From Pseudomonas sp. Irchel s3b2 (GTDB lineage Bacteria; Pseudomonadota; Gammaproteobacteria; Pseudomonadales; Pseudomonadaceae): a stretch of 64,000 bases of DNA. The notes below the pieces were generated by a model. It saw only the letters and a program-made list of their open reading frames with translations. It was not told the origin of the DNA and ran no database searches. The stretch spans positions 186,001 through 250,000 of the forward strand of contig NZ_FYEB01000001.1 in the NCBI RefSeq assembly GCF_900187445.1, written 5' to 3'. The translations under genes and the position numbers were made by a program. Of this stretch, positions 1 to 7,943 are shown one piece after another (within the stretch, counting starts at the first letter, position 1; the number at the start of each line of letters is the position of its first letter).

Positions 1-126
1 CGGCAGTGGCGCAATCGACAGTTGCGGGAAGGCGATGACACCGAGCAGCACCAAGGCAAAGGTCAGCAGGACCGTCGCCACCGGATGATCTATGCACCAC
101 GCGGAAACCGAGCCATGGCCCTTCAT
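1..126 (-). CDS. RND efflux permease, N-terminal fragment (runs off left edge)
   Basis: Only the first 42 codons are present. They begin with MKGHGSVSAWCIDHPVAT and lead into the first membrane helix (VLLTFALVLLGVIAFPQL), ending at APLP. This is the usual start of an inner-membrane RND (AcrB/MdtC type) proton-driven multidrug pump subunit. The ATG overlaps the stop codon of the upstream adaptor gene (ATGA arrangement), so the two are translationally coupled and almost certainly form one efflux system. Which subfamily (MdtBC/MuxBC-like or a single permease) cannot be decided from this fragment. Confidence 0.88.
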   Translation of the reverse strand, partial: MKGHGSVSAWCIDHPVATVLLTFALVLLGVIAFPQLSIAPLP

Positions 127-1283
127 GGTTTTGGCTCCGATTGCACCACTTGTGGTGGGTCGGTCACTACCTGCACGGTCGAGCCTGGCTTGAGTCGCGA
201 CTGACCGTCGCTGACCAAAACATCGCCGGGTTTCACGCCTTTGATGATGTCCTGACCGCTGCCTTGATGAACCATCTGAACTTGAACGGCTTCGACCTTA
301 TCGCCGTTGACCCGGTAGACGAAATGTTGATCGAGGCCACGTTGTACGACGGTGGGCGGCACCACCAGCGCATTTTTATCCAGCGCTGTCTGAATCTTTA
401 CCGTGACCAGCAGGCCCGGCCAAAGCTTCTGTGTGGGGTTGGCGAATTCGGCCTTGGCGCGGATGGTCCCGGTGTTGGCGTTGATCTGGTTGTCGATCAG
501 GGTCAGGCGGCCTTCGCCCAGCAGGTTGCCGGTTTCGCCGTCGGTGTCGGCACCAATGTAAGCCTTGACCTGCGTGTGCTGTGGATCGTTGATCAGGCCT
601 TGCAGGGTCGGCAGCATTTGCTGCGGCAGGGAAAACTCCACGGCGATCGGGTCGATCTGGGTCACCGTGAACAAGCCTTGGGTGTCAGTCATACGCAGGA
701 AGTTGCCTTCGTCCACTGTGCGAATTCCGACGCGACCTGTGACCGGGGAGCGAATCTGTGTGTAGGAAAGCTGCACCAGAGCGGCGTCGATTGATGCCTG
801 ATTGCCTTGGGCGGTGGCTTTGAGTTGGTTGACCAGCGCTTGTTGCTGGTCGTAGGTCTGCTTGGACACGCCGTCATCAACGCTCAGCAGTTTGTAGCGC
901 TTGAGATTGACCTGTGCCACTTGCAGTTGCGCCTGGCTCTCGCCCAGTTGCGCTCGGGCCTGATCGAGGCTGGCGCGAATTGAACGGTCATCAAGGGTGG
1001 CCAGCAGGTCACCTTTGTTCACCTGTTGGCCTTCTTTGACCAGCAGTTTGGTGAGGATGCCGTCGATCTGCGGACGTACGACCACGCTGTGCAATGACAG
1101 CACCGAGCCGATACCGCTGATGTAGCGGGGCACGTCTTTTTCGGCAACGCTGACCACTCGCACGGGAATGGCGGTGGGGGCTGCCATTTTGGTTGTGACG
1201 GGTTTGGTGGCGTACCACACGCCCAGCGCTGCCAGGGTGATCAGAAGGGCGGCGAACAGGGCGGTTTTTTTCTGAATTCGCAT
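123..1283 (-). CDS. RND efflux periplasmic adaptor subunit (membrane fusion protein)
   Basis: This 386-residue protein bridges an RND permease and an outer-membrane channel. It opens with a short cytoplasmic stretch and a single hydrophobic anchor (about residues 8-26) with no lipobox cysteine. The biotinyl-lipoyl half-motifs follow (VVVRPQIDGILTKLLVKEGQ near 68-87 and SPVTGRVGIRTVDEGNF near 178-194), flanking an alpha-helical hairpin rich in Gln/Ala, then beta-barrel and membrane-proximal domains. Length is normal for the AcrA/MexA/MdtA family. The downstream permease start overlaps its stop codon. A perfect 10-bp inverted repeat about 40-65 bp upstream is a candidate repressor site. The substrate cannot be inferred. 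Confidence 0.93.
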   Translation of the reverse strand: MRIQKKTALFAALLITLAALGVWYATKPVTTKMAAPTAIPVRVVSVAEKDVPRYISGIGSVLSLHSVVVRPQIDGILTKLLVKEGQQVNKGDLLATLDDRSIRASLDQARAQLGESQAQLQVAQVNLKRYKLLSVDDGVSKQTYDQQQALVNQLKATAQGNQASIDAALVQLSYTQIRSPVTGRVGIRTVDEGNFLRMTDTQGLFTVTQIDPIAVEFSLPQQMLPTLQGLINDPQHTQVKAYIGADTDGETGNLLGEGRLTLIDNQINANTGTIRAKAEFANPTQKLWPGLLVTVKIQTALDKNALVVPPTVVQRGLDQHFVYRVNGDKVEAVQVQMVHQGSGQDIIKGVKPGDVLVSDGQSRLKPGSTVQVVTDPPQVVQSEPKP

Positions 1284-1320
1284 GCGAGTGGGGCGCCGGG
1301 CAGAGTGGTCGGAGTTTTGT

Positions 1321-1348
1321 CAGGTTTATACCTTCCTTTATAAACCTG
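1321..1348. promoter_or_regulatory. Palindromic candidate operator upstream of the RND operon
   Basis: CAGGTTTATA (1321-1330) and TATAAACCTG (1339-1348) form a perfect 10-bp inverted repeat with an 8-bp spacer, ending 37 bp before the adaptor start codon at 1283. The size and position fit a TetR- or MarR-type repressor operator, as is usual for RND pumps. No regulator gene is adjacent in the window, so the cognate protein is unknown. A hairpin role in RNA is less likely because there is no U-tract. Confidence 0.5.
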
Positions 1349-1422
1349 TTAGCCCGTCAGGAATGACTGCTAACTGACGGCGCTGTCAGTTTGGACCTCT
1401 CTGGATTGATGCTGATTCCCCT

Positions 1423-1454
1423 GTAGGTGCTGCCGGAAGTCTGCGATCTTTTGA
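1423..1454. repeat. Solitary half of an intergenic repeat (family C)
   Basis: GTAGGTGCTGCCGGAAGTCT followed by GCGATCTTTTGA closely resembles one arm of the palindromic repeats at 39064-39159 and 41673-41755, but the second arm is missing. It is probably a decayed copy. Together with the REP pair at 1517-1617 it accounts for most of the 358-bp gap between the efflux operon and the L,D-transpeptidase gene. Confidence 0.6.
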
Positions 1455-1516
1455 GTTTATTTTTTGATGCCGGCCGAAGGAAGCGGTTTGTGGCCAGTCA
1501 GTTAAGCGCAATTCAT

Positions 1517-1617
1517 GTAGGAGCGAGCTGCTCCGGGCGGCGTTCCGACGAACACGGCGGCACAGTCAACGTTGATGTCGCCTGGCATACCGCTTTCGCG
1601 AGCAAGCTCGCTCCTAC
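1517..1617. repeat. REP-type inverted pair (family A)
   Basis: GTAGGAGCGAGC at the left and GCGAGCAAGCTCGCTCCTAC at the right are inverted copies of the common Pseudomonas REP sequence, separated by about 65 bp. The left copy is slightly degenerate (GCTGCTCC in place of GCTTGCTC). Confidence 0.85.
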
Positions 1618-1641
1618 AGGGTTCCGCGGGAGATTATAAAG

Positions 1642-2145
1642 TTAAGGGCGAATCTCGATCATCGTGCCGTCCGGCACCAGACCCCAGACTTCGCGCATGT
1701 CCATGTTGCGCATGGCGATACAGCCGTCGGTCCAGTCCAGGGTGTGGAACAGGTCTTCGGGGTTGTCTTCGGTATCCGGGGTGCCGTGGATCATGATCAT
1801 GCCACCAGGCTCGACGCCTTCGCGCCGGGCGCGGGCGGAGTCGCTGATATTAGGGTAGGAGATGTGCATCGCCAGGTTGAAACGGTCGCTGATCTTGCGC
1901 CAGTCCACCCAATAAAAGCCTTCAGGGGTGCGTTTGTCGCCCTCCATCAACTTCGGCCCTTTGGGGCGTTTACCCAGGGAAATGCGATAGGTCTTGATCG
2001 GCTTGCCATCATTGATCAATTGCAATTGATGGGCTGATTTGAGAACCAGAACTTTTTCGATGACTCTGCCGTCCAGCGTTTCCGCGGAGGAAGCCTGGGT
2101 GACAGCGACGAACGATAAGCAAAAAACAGCAAGCAACCAGCGCAT
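1642..2145 (-). CDS. L,D-transpeptidase (YkuD) family protein
   Basis: This 167-residue exported protein has an N-terminal signal peptide (about residues 1-21, ending ASSA). The YkuD catalytic signature is visible: His120 in MIMIHGTPD and the nucleophile Cys142 in DWTDGCIAMRN. Family members form 3-3 or lipoprotein cross-links in periplasmic peptidoglycan or act as related carboxypeptidases. It is short, with a catalytic domain only and no LysM module, like the YafK-type or small ErfK-related proteins. It appears monocistronic, with repeats downstream and the Nudix gene ending 65 bp upstream on the same strand. The exact reaction cannot be told from sequence. Confidence 0.9.
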   Translation of the reverse strand: MRWLLAVFCLSFVAVTQASSAETLDGRVIEKVLVLKSAHQLQLINDGKPIKTYRISLGKRPKGPKLMEGDKRTPEGFYWVDWRKISDRFNLAMHISYPNISDSARARREGVEPGGMIMIHGTPDTEDNPEDLFHTLDWTDGCIAMRNMDMREVWGLVPDGTMIEIRP

Positions 2146-2210
2146 TGAAACGATATCCCTGAGAGGTGTCGCGATTATCTATTTTATAGGTGCTTTTATG
2201 TGCAGGCGCT

Positions 2211-2762
2211 TTAAATGATGGCGGGCTGGACCAGCGGCGGGATCGATTCGGACCGCACGGGGTAGACCTCGGACCGCCGGTCAGCGAAGAAGCATTCTAA
2301 GGTACGCCCCACCGTGCGGAAAGCCAGTTCGCCCCAAGGGATGTCGGCTTCTTCGAACAGTTGCACTTCCAGGCTCTCGGGACCCGCGGAAAAATCCAGG
2401 TCCACCAGTTCGGCGCGAAAGAATACATGCACCTGGCTGATGTGCGGCACGTCGATCAACGTATAGATACTCAGGTTACGCACCCGGGCGCAGGCTTCTT
2501 CGGCGGTCTCGCGAATGGCGGCCTGTTCGATGGTCTCGCCGTTTTCCATGAAACCGGCGGGCAGGGTCCAGTAACCGAGCCGTGGCTCGATGGCGCGACG
2601 GCACAGCAACACCTTCGAACCCCAGGTCGGCACGCAACCGGCGACGATATTGGGGTTCTGGTAATGGATGGTATGACAGCTGTCGCAGACAAAACGCAGG
2701 CGCGAATCGCCTTCGGGAATGCGCTGGGTTACCGGGTTGCCGCATTGGCTGCAAAATTTCAT
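2211..2762 (-). CDS. Nudix hydrolase with N-terminal zinc ribbon
   Basis: This 183-residue protein starts at MKFCSQCGNPV. The longer upstream reading frame has no convincing initiation region. Two CxxC pairs (CSQC near residue 4 and CDSC near 27) form a zinc ribbon as in NudC/NADH pyrophosphatase-like proteins. The Nudix box follows (GFMENGETIEQAAIRETAEE). It probably hydrolyses a nucleoside diphosphate linked to another moiety; substrate class is uncertain, since it is shorter than true NudC (about 260-280 aa). It is divergent from the CoA-pyrophosphatase-like Nudix gene, with 146 bp between the start codons. Confidence 0.88.
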   Translation of the reverse strand: MKFCSQCGNPVTQRIPEGDSRLRFVCDSCHTIHYQNPNIVAGCVPTWGSKVLLCRRAIEPRLGYWTLPAGFMENGETIEQAAIRETAEEACARVRNLSIYTLIDVPHISQVHVFFRAELVDLDFSAGPESLEVQLFEEADIPWGELAFRTVGRTLECFFADRRSEVYPVRSESIPPLVQPAII

Positions 2763-2908
2763 GCTTGGGTTCCTGAATGCTGCGCCTATCTTGGCGTGCA
2801 GCGGTGTCGGTCGGCAAGTTGTCGTTTCGCGACATGAGGCTGTTCGGGGCTTGGGCGGCCGATGCGATTGGTGCATGATGCAGGGTAAGGCACAGATCGA
2901 GAAGACTC

Positions 2909-3508
2909 ATGCTGGACGAGCTACTGCACCGGGTAAGCAATCACACGCCGCGTACGCTGGAAACCGACCGACGTTTCCCCGAAGCCGCGGTATTGTTGCC
3001 CATCACGCGCAGTGACGAACCGGAATTGGTCCTGACCCTTCGCGCCAGCGGGCTTTCGACCCATGGCGGCGAAGTCGCCTTCCCCGGCGGTCGACGCGAC
3101 CCCGAAGACCCCGATCTGATTTTTACCGCCCTGCGCGAGGCTGAAGAAGAAATCGGCCTGCCGCCGGGGCTGGTCGAAGTAATCGGCCCGCTGAGCCCAC
3201 TGATCTCCCTGCACGGCATCAAGGTCACGCCCTATGTCGGCGTCATCCCGGATTTCGTCGAATACCAGGCCAACGATGCCGAGATCGCCGCGGTGTTCAG
3301 CGTGCCGCTGGAGTTCTTCCGCAAGGACCCGCGCGAGCATACCCACCGCATCGATTATCAGGGCCACAGTTGGTACGTGCCGAGCTACCGTTATGGCGAG
3401 TACAAGATCTGGGGGCTGACGGCGATCATGATCGTCGAGTTGATCAACCTGCTCTATGACGCGAAAATCAGCCTGCATCAACCACCCAAGAGTTTTATCA
3501 AAACCTGA
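2909..3508 (+). CDS. nudL: Nudix hydrolase, probable CoA pyrophosphatase
   Basis: The 199-residue product carries the NudL/UPF0035 signature just before the Nudix helix (LTLRASGLSTHGGEVAFPGG) and the helix ALREAEEEIGL. NudL-type enzymes cleave coenzyme A to 3',5'-ADP and phosphopantetheine, trimming the CoA pool. It is the first gene of a rightward run with the carbonic-anhydrase-like and DUF1289 genes. Family assignment is strong; substrate is inferred from family. Confidence 0.87.
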   Translation: MLDELLHRVSNHTPRTLETDRRFPEAAVLLPITRSDEPELVLTLRASGLSTHGGEVAFPGGRRDPEDPDLIFTALREAEEEIGLPPGLVEVIGPLSPLISLHGIKVTPYVGVIPDFVEYQANDAEIAAVFSVPLEFFRKDPREHTHRIDYQGHSWYVPSYRYGEYKIWGLTAIMIVELINLLYDAKISLHQPPKSFIKT

Positions 3509-3564
3509 AGCCATCGTTCGCATGGCATGAGTCTGTGGCTGTCTGAGCCTTTGAGGACAATAAG

Positions 3565-4089
3565 ATGAAATACCGCCTGGGCGACGCCCGCGTCGACACC
3601 CATCCGCAGAGCTGGGTCGCCCCCAATGCCGTGCTGGTGGGCAAGGTCAAGCTGGAAGAGGGCGCCAACGTCTGGTTCAACGCCGTGTTGCGTGGCGATA
3701 ACGAATTGATCCTGATCGGCAAGAACAGCAATGTGCAGGACGGCGCCGTGATGCACACCGATATGGGCTACCCGCTAACCATTGGCACCGGCGTGACCAT
3801 TGGCCATAACGCCATGCTCCACGGCTGCACGGTGGGCGATTACAGCCTGATCGGCATCAATGCGGTGATTCTCAATGGCGCGAAAATCGGCAAGAACTGC
3901 ATCATCGGCGCCAATTCGCTGATCGGTGAGGGCAAGGAAATTCCGGACGGTTCACTGGTCATGGGTTCGCCGGGCAAGGTCGTACGCGAGTTGACCGAGC
4001 CGCAAAAGAAAATGCTCGAAGCCAGCGCTGCCCACTATGTGCATAACTCGCAGCGTTATGCCCGCGATCTGGTCGAGCAGGAAGAATGA
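3565..4089 (+). CDS. Gamma-carbonic anhydrase family hexapeptide protein
   Basis: The 174-residue protein is a left-handed beta-helix of hexapeptide repeats ((I/L/V)GxxxxI units such as [18 protein letters not shown] and [19 protein letters not shown]). The histidines of MHTD, GHNAML and LHGC fit the zinc ligands of the Cam/YrdA/PaaY family. Members form trimers; some hydrate CO2, others have unknown or thioesterase activity. The DUF1289 gene start overlaps its stop by 4 bp, so they are co-translated. Confidence 0.9.
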   Translation: MKYRLGDARVDTHPQSWVAPNAVLVGKVKLEEGANVWFNAVLRGDNELILIGKNSNVQDGAVMHTDMGYPLTIGTGVTIGHNAMLHGCTVGDYSLIGINAVILNGAKIGKNCIIGANSLIGEGKEIPDGSLVMGSPGKVVRELTEPQKKMLEASAAHYVHNSQRYARDLVEQEE

Positions 4090-4301
4090 GCACCATCGAG
4101 CGACCGGTCCCATCGCCGTGCGTGAACATTTGTGCGTTGGATGAGGATGACATTTGCACCGGGTGTCAGCGCACGGTGGAAGAAATCACCCGCTGGAGCC
4201 GGATGGACAACGCAGAGCGGCGCAAGGTGTTGGGGTTGTGTCATGAGCGGGCGAAGTCGAGTGGGTTGATCTGGATGATTGGGGCAAAATCGGATAATTG
4301 A
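4086..4301 (+). CDS. DUF1289 domain protein
   Basis: This 71-residue protein has the DUF1289 cysteine pattern: [19 protein letters not shown], then a conserved [17 protein letters not shown] segment. Four closely spaced cysteines suggest a metal or Fe-S site, but no function is established. The start overlaps the preceding stop (ATGA), showing coupling to the carbonic-anhydrase-like gene. Confidence 0.88.
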   Translation: MSTIERPVPSPCVNICALDEDDICTGCQRTVEEITRWSRMDNAERRKVLGLCHERAKSSGLIWMIGAKSDN

Positions 4302-4310
4302 GGTGCGGCC

Positions 4311-4398
4311 TTCGCGGGCAAGCCTCGCTCCTACAAGTCCGGGTAATCCACGATGATGTGATCGACATCGACCTGTAGGAGCGAGGCTTGCCCGCGAA
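4311..4398. repeat. REP-type inverted pair (family A)
   Basis: TTCGCGGGCAAGCCTCGCTC (4311 onward) and its complement ending GCTTGCCCGCGAA (to 4398) are near-perfect inverted copies around a 40-bp spacer. It lies just after the DUF1289 stop codon. Confidence 0.9.
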
Positions 4399-4486
4399 GG
4401 CGTCCTCACTGCCGCCATCACTCCCTTGGCCCAACCTCTCCCCTGAAGTACCCTGTGCACCAAATTGACAGGTATCCCCCCGCCCC

Positions 4487-4954
4487 ATGCTCTTCCTGAT
4501 CGCCTACATCAGCAGCGTCGTGCTGATCAATTACGCCTTTTCCAGCGCCCCGCACCTGGACATCATCTGGTCGGCCTGGGGTGGGTTGGTGTTCGTGCTG
4601 CGCGACATGGTGCAAACCCGTTTCGGTCACGGCGCGATCGCGGCGATGCTGGTGGCGTTGGTGCTGTCCTACGTCACTTCCGACCCATCCATCGCCCTGG
4701 CCAGCGCCATCGCATTCGCCGTGTCCGAGTGCATCGACTGGCTGGTGTTCAGCATTACTAAGCGTCCATTGCACGATCGCCTGTGGATAAGTTCGGCGCT
4801 GAGCATCCCGCTGGACACCTTCATCTTCTTCGGCATGATCGATGCGTTCACTCCGGCCGTGATCCTCACCGCCATGGGCTCGAAGTTCGCAGGTGTGACA
4901 GTCGTGTGGCTGATCATGGCCTGGCGCTTGCGTAATCAGCCCGTCGTCAGCTGA
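4487..4954 (+). CDS. VUT family putative transporter (YhhQ-like, short form)
   Basis: This 155-residue, very hydrophobic protein has five to six predicted helices. It belongs to the DUF165/VUT group that includes queuosine-precursor transporters (the conserved AVSECIDWLVFSITKR segment and the SALSIPLDTFIFF motif). The first in-frame ATG is used because an in-frame TGA lies shortly upstream. The Shine-Dalgarno is poor (C-rich leader). I looked for a preQ1 riboswitch in the short leader and saw none. Substrate is uncertain. Confidence 0.75.
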   Translation: MLFLIAYISSVVLINYAFSSAPHLDIIWSAWGGLVFVLRDMVQTRFGHGAIAAMLVALVLSYVTSDPSIALASAIAFAVSECIDWLVFSITKRPLHDRLWISSALSIPLDTFIFFGMIDAFTPAVILTAMGSKFAGVTVVWLIMAWRLRNQPVVS

Positions 4955-4999
4955 AGCCAAACCCTCAGGTTCATGTAAAATGCCGCGCTTTCTCCCCAT

Positions 5000-5015
5000 G
5001 GGAAGCGTGCTTCCC
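5000..5015. promoter_or_regulatory. Short inverted repeat upstream of purT
   Basis: GGGAAGC-GT-GCTTCCC is a perfect 7-bp inverted repeat with a 2-bp centre, lying 29 bp before the purT start. It could be an operator or a small hairpin in the leader. It does not match the enterobacterial PurR consensus. Confidence 0.3.
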
Positions 5016-5043
5016 TAGATGATCCGCTTCTTGAGGACCTGAG

Positions 5044-6225
5044 ATGACCCGTATCGGAACTCCATTGTCGCCAACCGCGACCCGCGTATTAATGTGTGGC
5101 TGTGGTGAGTTGGGCAAGGAAGTGGTGATCGAGCTGCAACGCCTGGGCGTTGAAGTCATTGCCGTCGATCGCTACGCCAATGCGCCGGCCATGCAAGTCG
5201 CCCATCGCAGCCATGTGATCAACATGCTCGACGGCGCGGCCCTGCGTGCAGTGATCGAAGCCGAGAAGCCGGACTTCATCGTGCCGGAAATCGAAGCCAT
5301 CGCCACCGCGACCCTGGTAGAGCTGGAGTCCGAAGGCTTCACCGTGATCCCGACCGCTCGCGCCGCACAGCTGACCATGAACCGCGAAGGTATCCGTCGC
5401 CTGGCCGCCGAAGAGCTGGGCCTGCCGACGTCGCCGTACTACTTCGCCGACACCTTCGAGGACTACAGCAAGGCTGTGGACGATCTGGGTTTCCCATGCG
5501 TGGTCAAACCGGTCATGAGTTCCTCGGGCAAAGGCCAGAGCCTGCTGCGCAGCGTCGATGACGTGCAGAAGGCCTGGGATTACGCTCAAGAAGGTGGCCG
5601 CGCCGGTAAAGGTCGCGTGATCATCGAAGGCTTCATCGACTTCGACTACGAAATCACCCTGCTGACCGTGCGTCACGTTGGCGGCACTACGTTCTGTGCG
5701 CCGGTTGGCCACCGTCAGGAGAAGGGCGACTATCAGGAGTCCTGGCAGCCACAAGCCATGAGCCCGGTTGCCCTGGCTGAATCCGAGCGCGTAGCCAAAG
5801 CCGTGACCGAAGCCCTGGGTGGCCGTGGTCTGTTTGGCGTCGAGTTGTTCATCAAGGGTGATCAGGTGTGGTTCAGCGAAGTTTCGCCGCGCCCGCATGA
5901 CACCGGTCTGGTGACCCTGATTTCCCAGGACCTGTCGCAGTTCGCGCTGCACGCACGGGCGATTCTGGGCCTGCCGATTCCCTTGATTCGTCAGTTCGGG
6001 CCTTCGGCGTCGGCGGTGATTCTGGTGGAAGGGCAGTCGACTCAAACCGCATTCGCCAATTTGGGTGCGGCGCTGAGCGAGCCGGATACTGCATTGCGTC
6101 TGTTCGGCAAGCCTGAGGTCAATGGCCAGCGTCGGATGGGTGTGGCGTTGGCGCGTGATGAGTCGATCGATGCCGCACGGGCTAAAGCGACCCGTGCTTC
6201 CCAGGCTGTTGTTGTAGAGCTGTAA
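5044..6225 (+). CDS. purT: Formate-dependent phosphoribosylglycinamide formyltransferase
   Basis: The 393-residue protein is an ATP-grasp enzyme that makes formyl-GAR from GAR, formate and ATP in purine biosynthesis, independent of folate. Visible features are the N-terminal pre-ATP-grasp fold ([21 protein letters not shown]), the segment [17 protein letters not shown] that holds the ATP-binding loop, and the metal-binding [20 protein letters not shown] segment. Length equals that of E. coli PurT (392 aa). A normal Shine-Dalgarno (TTGAGGACC) precedes the ATG. It is monocistronic between a VUT gene and a repeat. Confidence 0.97.
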   Translation: MTRIGTPLSPTATRVLMCGCGELGKEVVIELQRLGVEVIAVDRYANAPAMQVAHRSHVINMLDGAALRAVIEAEKPDFIVPEIEAIATATLVELESEGFTVIPTARAAQLTMNREGIRRLAAEELGLPTSPYYFADTFEDYSKAVDDLGFPCVVKPVMSSSGKGQSLLRSVDDVQKAWDYAQEGGRAGKGRVIIEGFIDFDYEITLLTVRHVGGTTFCAPVGHRQEKGDYQESWQPQAMSPVALAESERVAKAVTEALGGRGLFGVELFIKGDQVWFSEVSPRPHDTGLVTLISQDLSQFALHARAILGLPIPLIRQFGPSASAVILVEGQSTQTAFANLGAALSEPDTALRLFGKPEVNGQRRMGVALARDESIDAARAKATRASQAVVVEL

Positions 6226-6236
6226 ACTTCCTCTCT

Positions 6237-6343
6237 GATCGTTCCCACGCTCTGCGTGGGAATGCAGCCCGGGACGCTCTGTGCGCCCAATGCGGACGCG
6301 GAGCGTCCGTTGAGGCATTCCCACGCAGAGCGTGGGAACGATC
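6237..6343. repeat. Intergenic palindromic repeat (family B)
   Basis: GATCGTTCCCACGCTCTGCG at the left is inverted as CGCAGAGCGTGGGAACGATC at the right, with a second inner pair (GGGACGCTC / GAGCGTCC). The element ends at base 6343, directly abutting the stop codon (6344-6346) of the convergent MFS gene. The outer arms can form a strong hairpin and may act as a bidirectional terminator between purT and that gene. Confidence 0.88.
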
Positions 6344-7660
6344 TTATGAGACTCGATTCAAATCGTTATGCCGCGTCTCCTTCAGGCACAGCACCGCGAT
6401 CAAGCTCAACACCGCCGCCCCCGACACATACCCGCCGACATAACTCAAACCGCCCATCGCCACCAGTTTCTGGGCAAAGAACGGCGCCGCCGAGGCTCCG
6501 ACAATCCCGCCCAGGTTGTAGGCCGCTGATGCGCCGGTATAGCGCACGTGAGTCGGAAACAGCTCCGGCAGCAGCGCGCCCATCGGCGCAAACGTCACGC
6601 CCATCAGAAACAATTCGATGCACAGGAACAGCGCTACGCCCCAGGTCGAGCCTTGGGTCAGCAGCGGTTCCATCAGGAATCCGGACAGAATCGCCAGAAC
6701 GCCACCGATGATCAGCACCGGTTTACGCCCGAAACGATCACTGGCCCAAGCCGACAGCGGTGTCGCGGCCGCCATGAACAGCACAGCGAAACACAGCAGC
6801 GCGAGGAAGGTTTCGCGGGTGTAGCCGAGCGTCGACACACCGTAGCTCAGCGAAAACACCGTCGAGATATAGAACAGCGCGTAACACACGACCATCGCCC
6901 CGGCACCCAGCAGCATCGGCGCCCAGTATTGGCTGAACAGCTCGACCAACGGGATCTTCACCCGCTCCTGGCGAGCCATGGCGTTGGCGAACACCGGGGT
7001 TTCGTGGAGCTTGAGGCGTACGTACAAGCCCACCATCACCAGCGCGGCACTGAGCAGGAACGGAATCCGCCAGCCCCACGAACGGAACTGCTCGTCGTTT
7101 AGGCTCATGGCCAGGGTCAGGAACAGGCCGTTGGCCGCCAGAAACCCGATCGATGGACCGAGTTGCGGGAACATGCCGTACCAGGCGCGCTTGCCTTTGG
7201 GCGCGTTCTCCGTGGCCAGCAATGCGGCCCCGCCCCATTCACCGCCCAGCCCCAGGCCCTGGCCGAAGCGCAGCACGCAAAGCAGGATCGGCGCCCAGGC
7301 GCCAATGCTGTCGTAACCCGGCAGCACGCCAATCAGCGTGGTACACACGCCCATCAGTAGCAGAGAGGCGACCAGTGTCGATTTACGCCCGATGCGGTCA
7401 CCGAAGTGGCCGAACAGCGCCGAACCCAGTGGCCGCGCAAGAAAGGCGATACCGAAGGTGAGGAACGCCGACAGCATCTGGGCGGTGCCAGAGGTTTGCG
7501 GAAAAAACACCGGCCCGATCACCAGCGCCGCTGCCGTGGCATAGACGTAGAAGTCGTAGAACTCGATGGCCGTGCCGATGAAACTCGCGGTGGCCACGCG
7601 GGTGGCGGAGTTGGTCGGTTGGGCAGGCGTGGCTTCGGTATAAGTCGTACTGGTCGTCAT
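6344..7660 (-). CDS. MFS transporter, metabolite:H+ symporter (MHS) type
   Basis: This 438-residue protein has about 12 membrane helices. MHS-family marks include ATASFIGTAIEFYDFYVYAT at the N terminus and the loop 2-3 motif GHFGDRIGRKSTL, plus GLGLGGEWGGAALLATENAP. Relatives import osmolytes, dicarboxylates, shikimate or similar acids. The start MTTSTTYTEA is preferred over an ATG seven codons earlier. No neighbouring catabolic genes indicate the substrate. It is convergent with purT across the family B repeat. Confidence 0.9.
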   Translation of the reverse strand: MTTSTTYTEATPAQPTNSATRVATASFIGTAIEFYDFYVYATAAALVIGPVFFPQTSGTAQMLSAFLTFGIAFLARPLGSALFGHFGDRIGRKSTLVASLLLMGVCTTLIGVLPGYDSIGAWAPILLCVLRFGQGLGLGGEWGGAALLATENAPKGKRAWYGMFPQLGPSIGFLAANGLFLTLAMSLNDEQFRSWGWRIPFLLSAALVMVGLYVRLKLHETPVFANAMARQERVKIPLVELFSQYWAPMLLGAGAMVVCYALFYISTVFSLSYGVSTLGYTRETFLALLCFAVLFMAAATPLSAWASDRFGRKPVLIIGGVLAILSGFLMEPLLTQGSTWGVALFLCIELFLMGVTFAPMGALLPELFPTHVRYTGASAAYNLGGIVGASAAPFFAQKLVAMGGLSYVGGYVSGAAVLSLIAVLCLKETRHNDLNRVS

Positions 7661-7865
7661 GCGGTAATCCCTGACAGTCATGTGCCCCAGTGGAGCGAAT
7701 TATTATGGTCGAACACCCAGGGATGTGGGTTTAACGCAGAGTGCGGGTAGCACGGGGTATGGCGGGGCTGGGTAAGCGGCTCGATTATGCCATGGTCGAT
7801 AGCGCTTTTTGTAGGCGCCAGGTTTGCCGTAATGCCCAGTCAGTTAAGCGAGTGAGCCGCTTTTC

Positions 7866-7931
7866 GTAGGAGCCAGGCTTGCCGGCGAAAGCGTTTTCGA
7901 GGACGCCTTCGCCGGCAAGCCTGGCTCCTAC
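7866..7931. repeat. REP-type inverted pair, variant (family A)
   Basis: GTAGGAGCCAGGCTTGCCGG and its inverted copy ending GGCTCCTAC differ from the other REPs of the window by GCCAGG in place of GCGAGG and GGCGAA in place of CGCGAA. The changes are compensatory in both arms. A more decayed fragment (GTAGGCGCCAGGTTTGCC) lies at about 7811-7828. Confidence 0.85.
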
Positions 7932-7943
7932 AGAATCGTGTCG

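Noticed and set aside
4440..4486. Possible preQ1 riboswitch before the VUT-family gene
   Set aside because: The leader is short and C-rich and shows no H-type pseudoknot pattern or the A-rich tail of preQ1-I.
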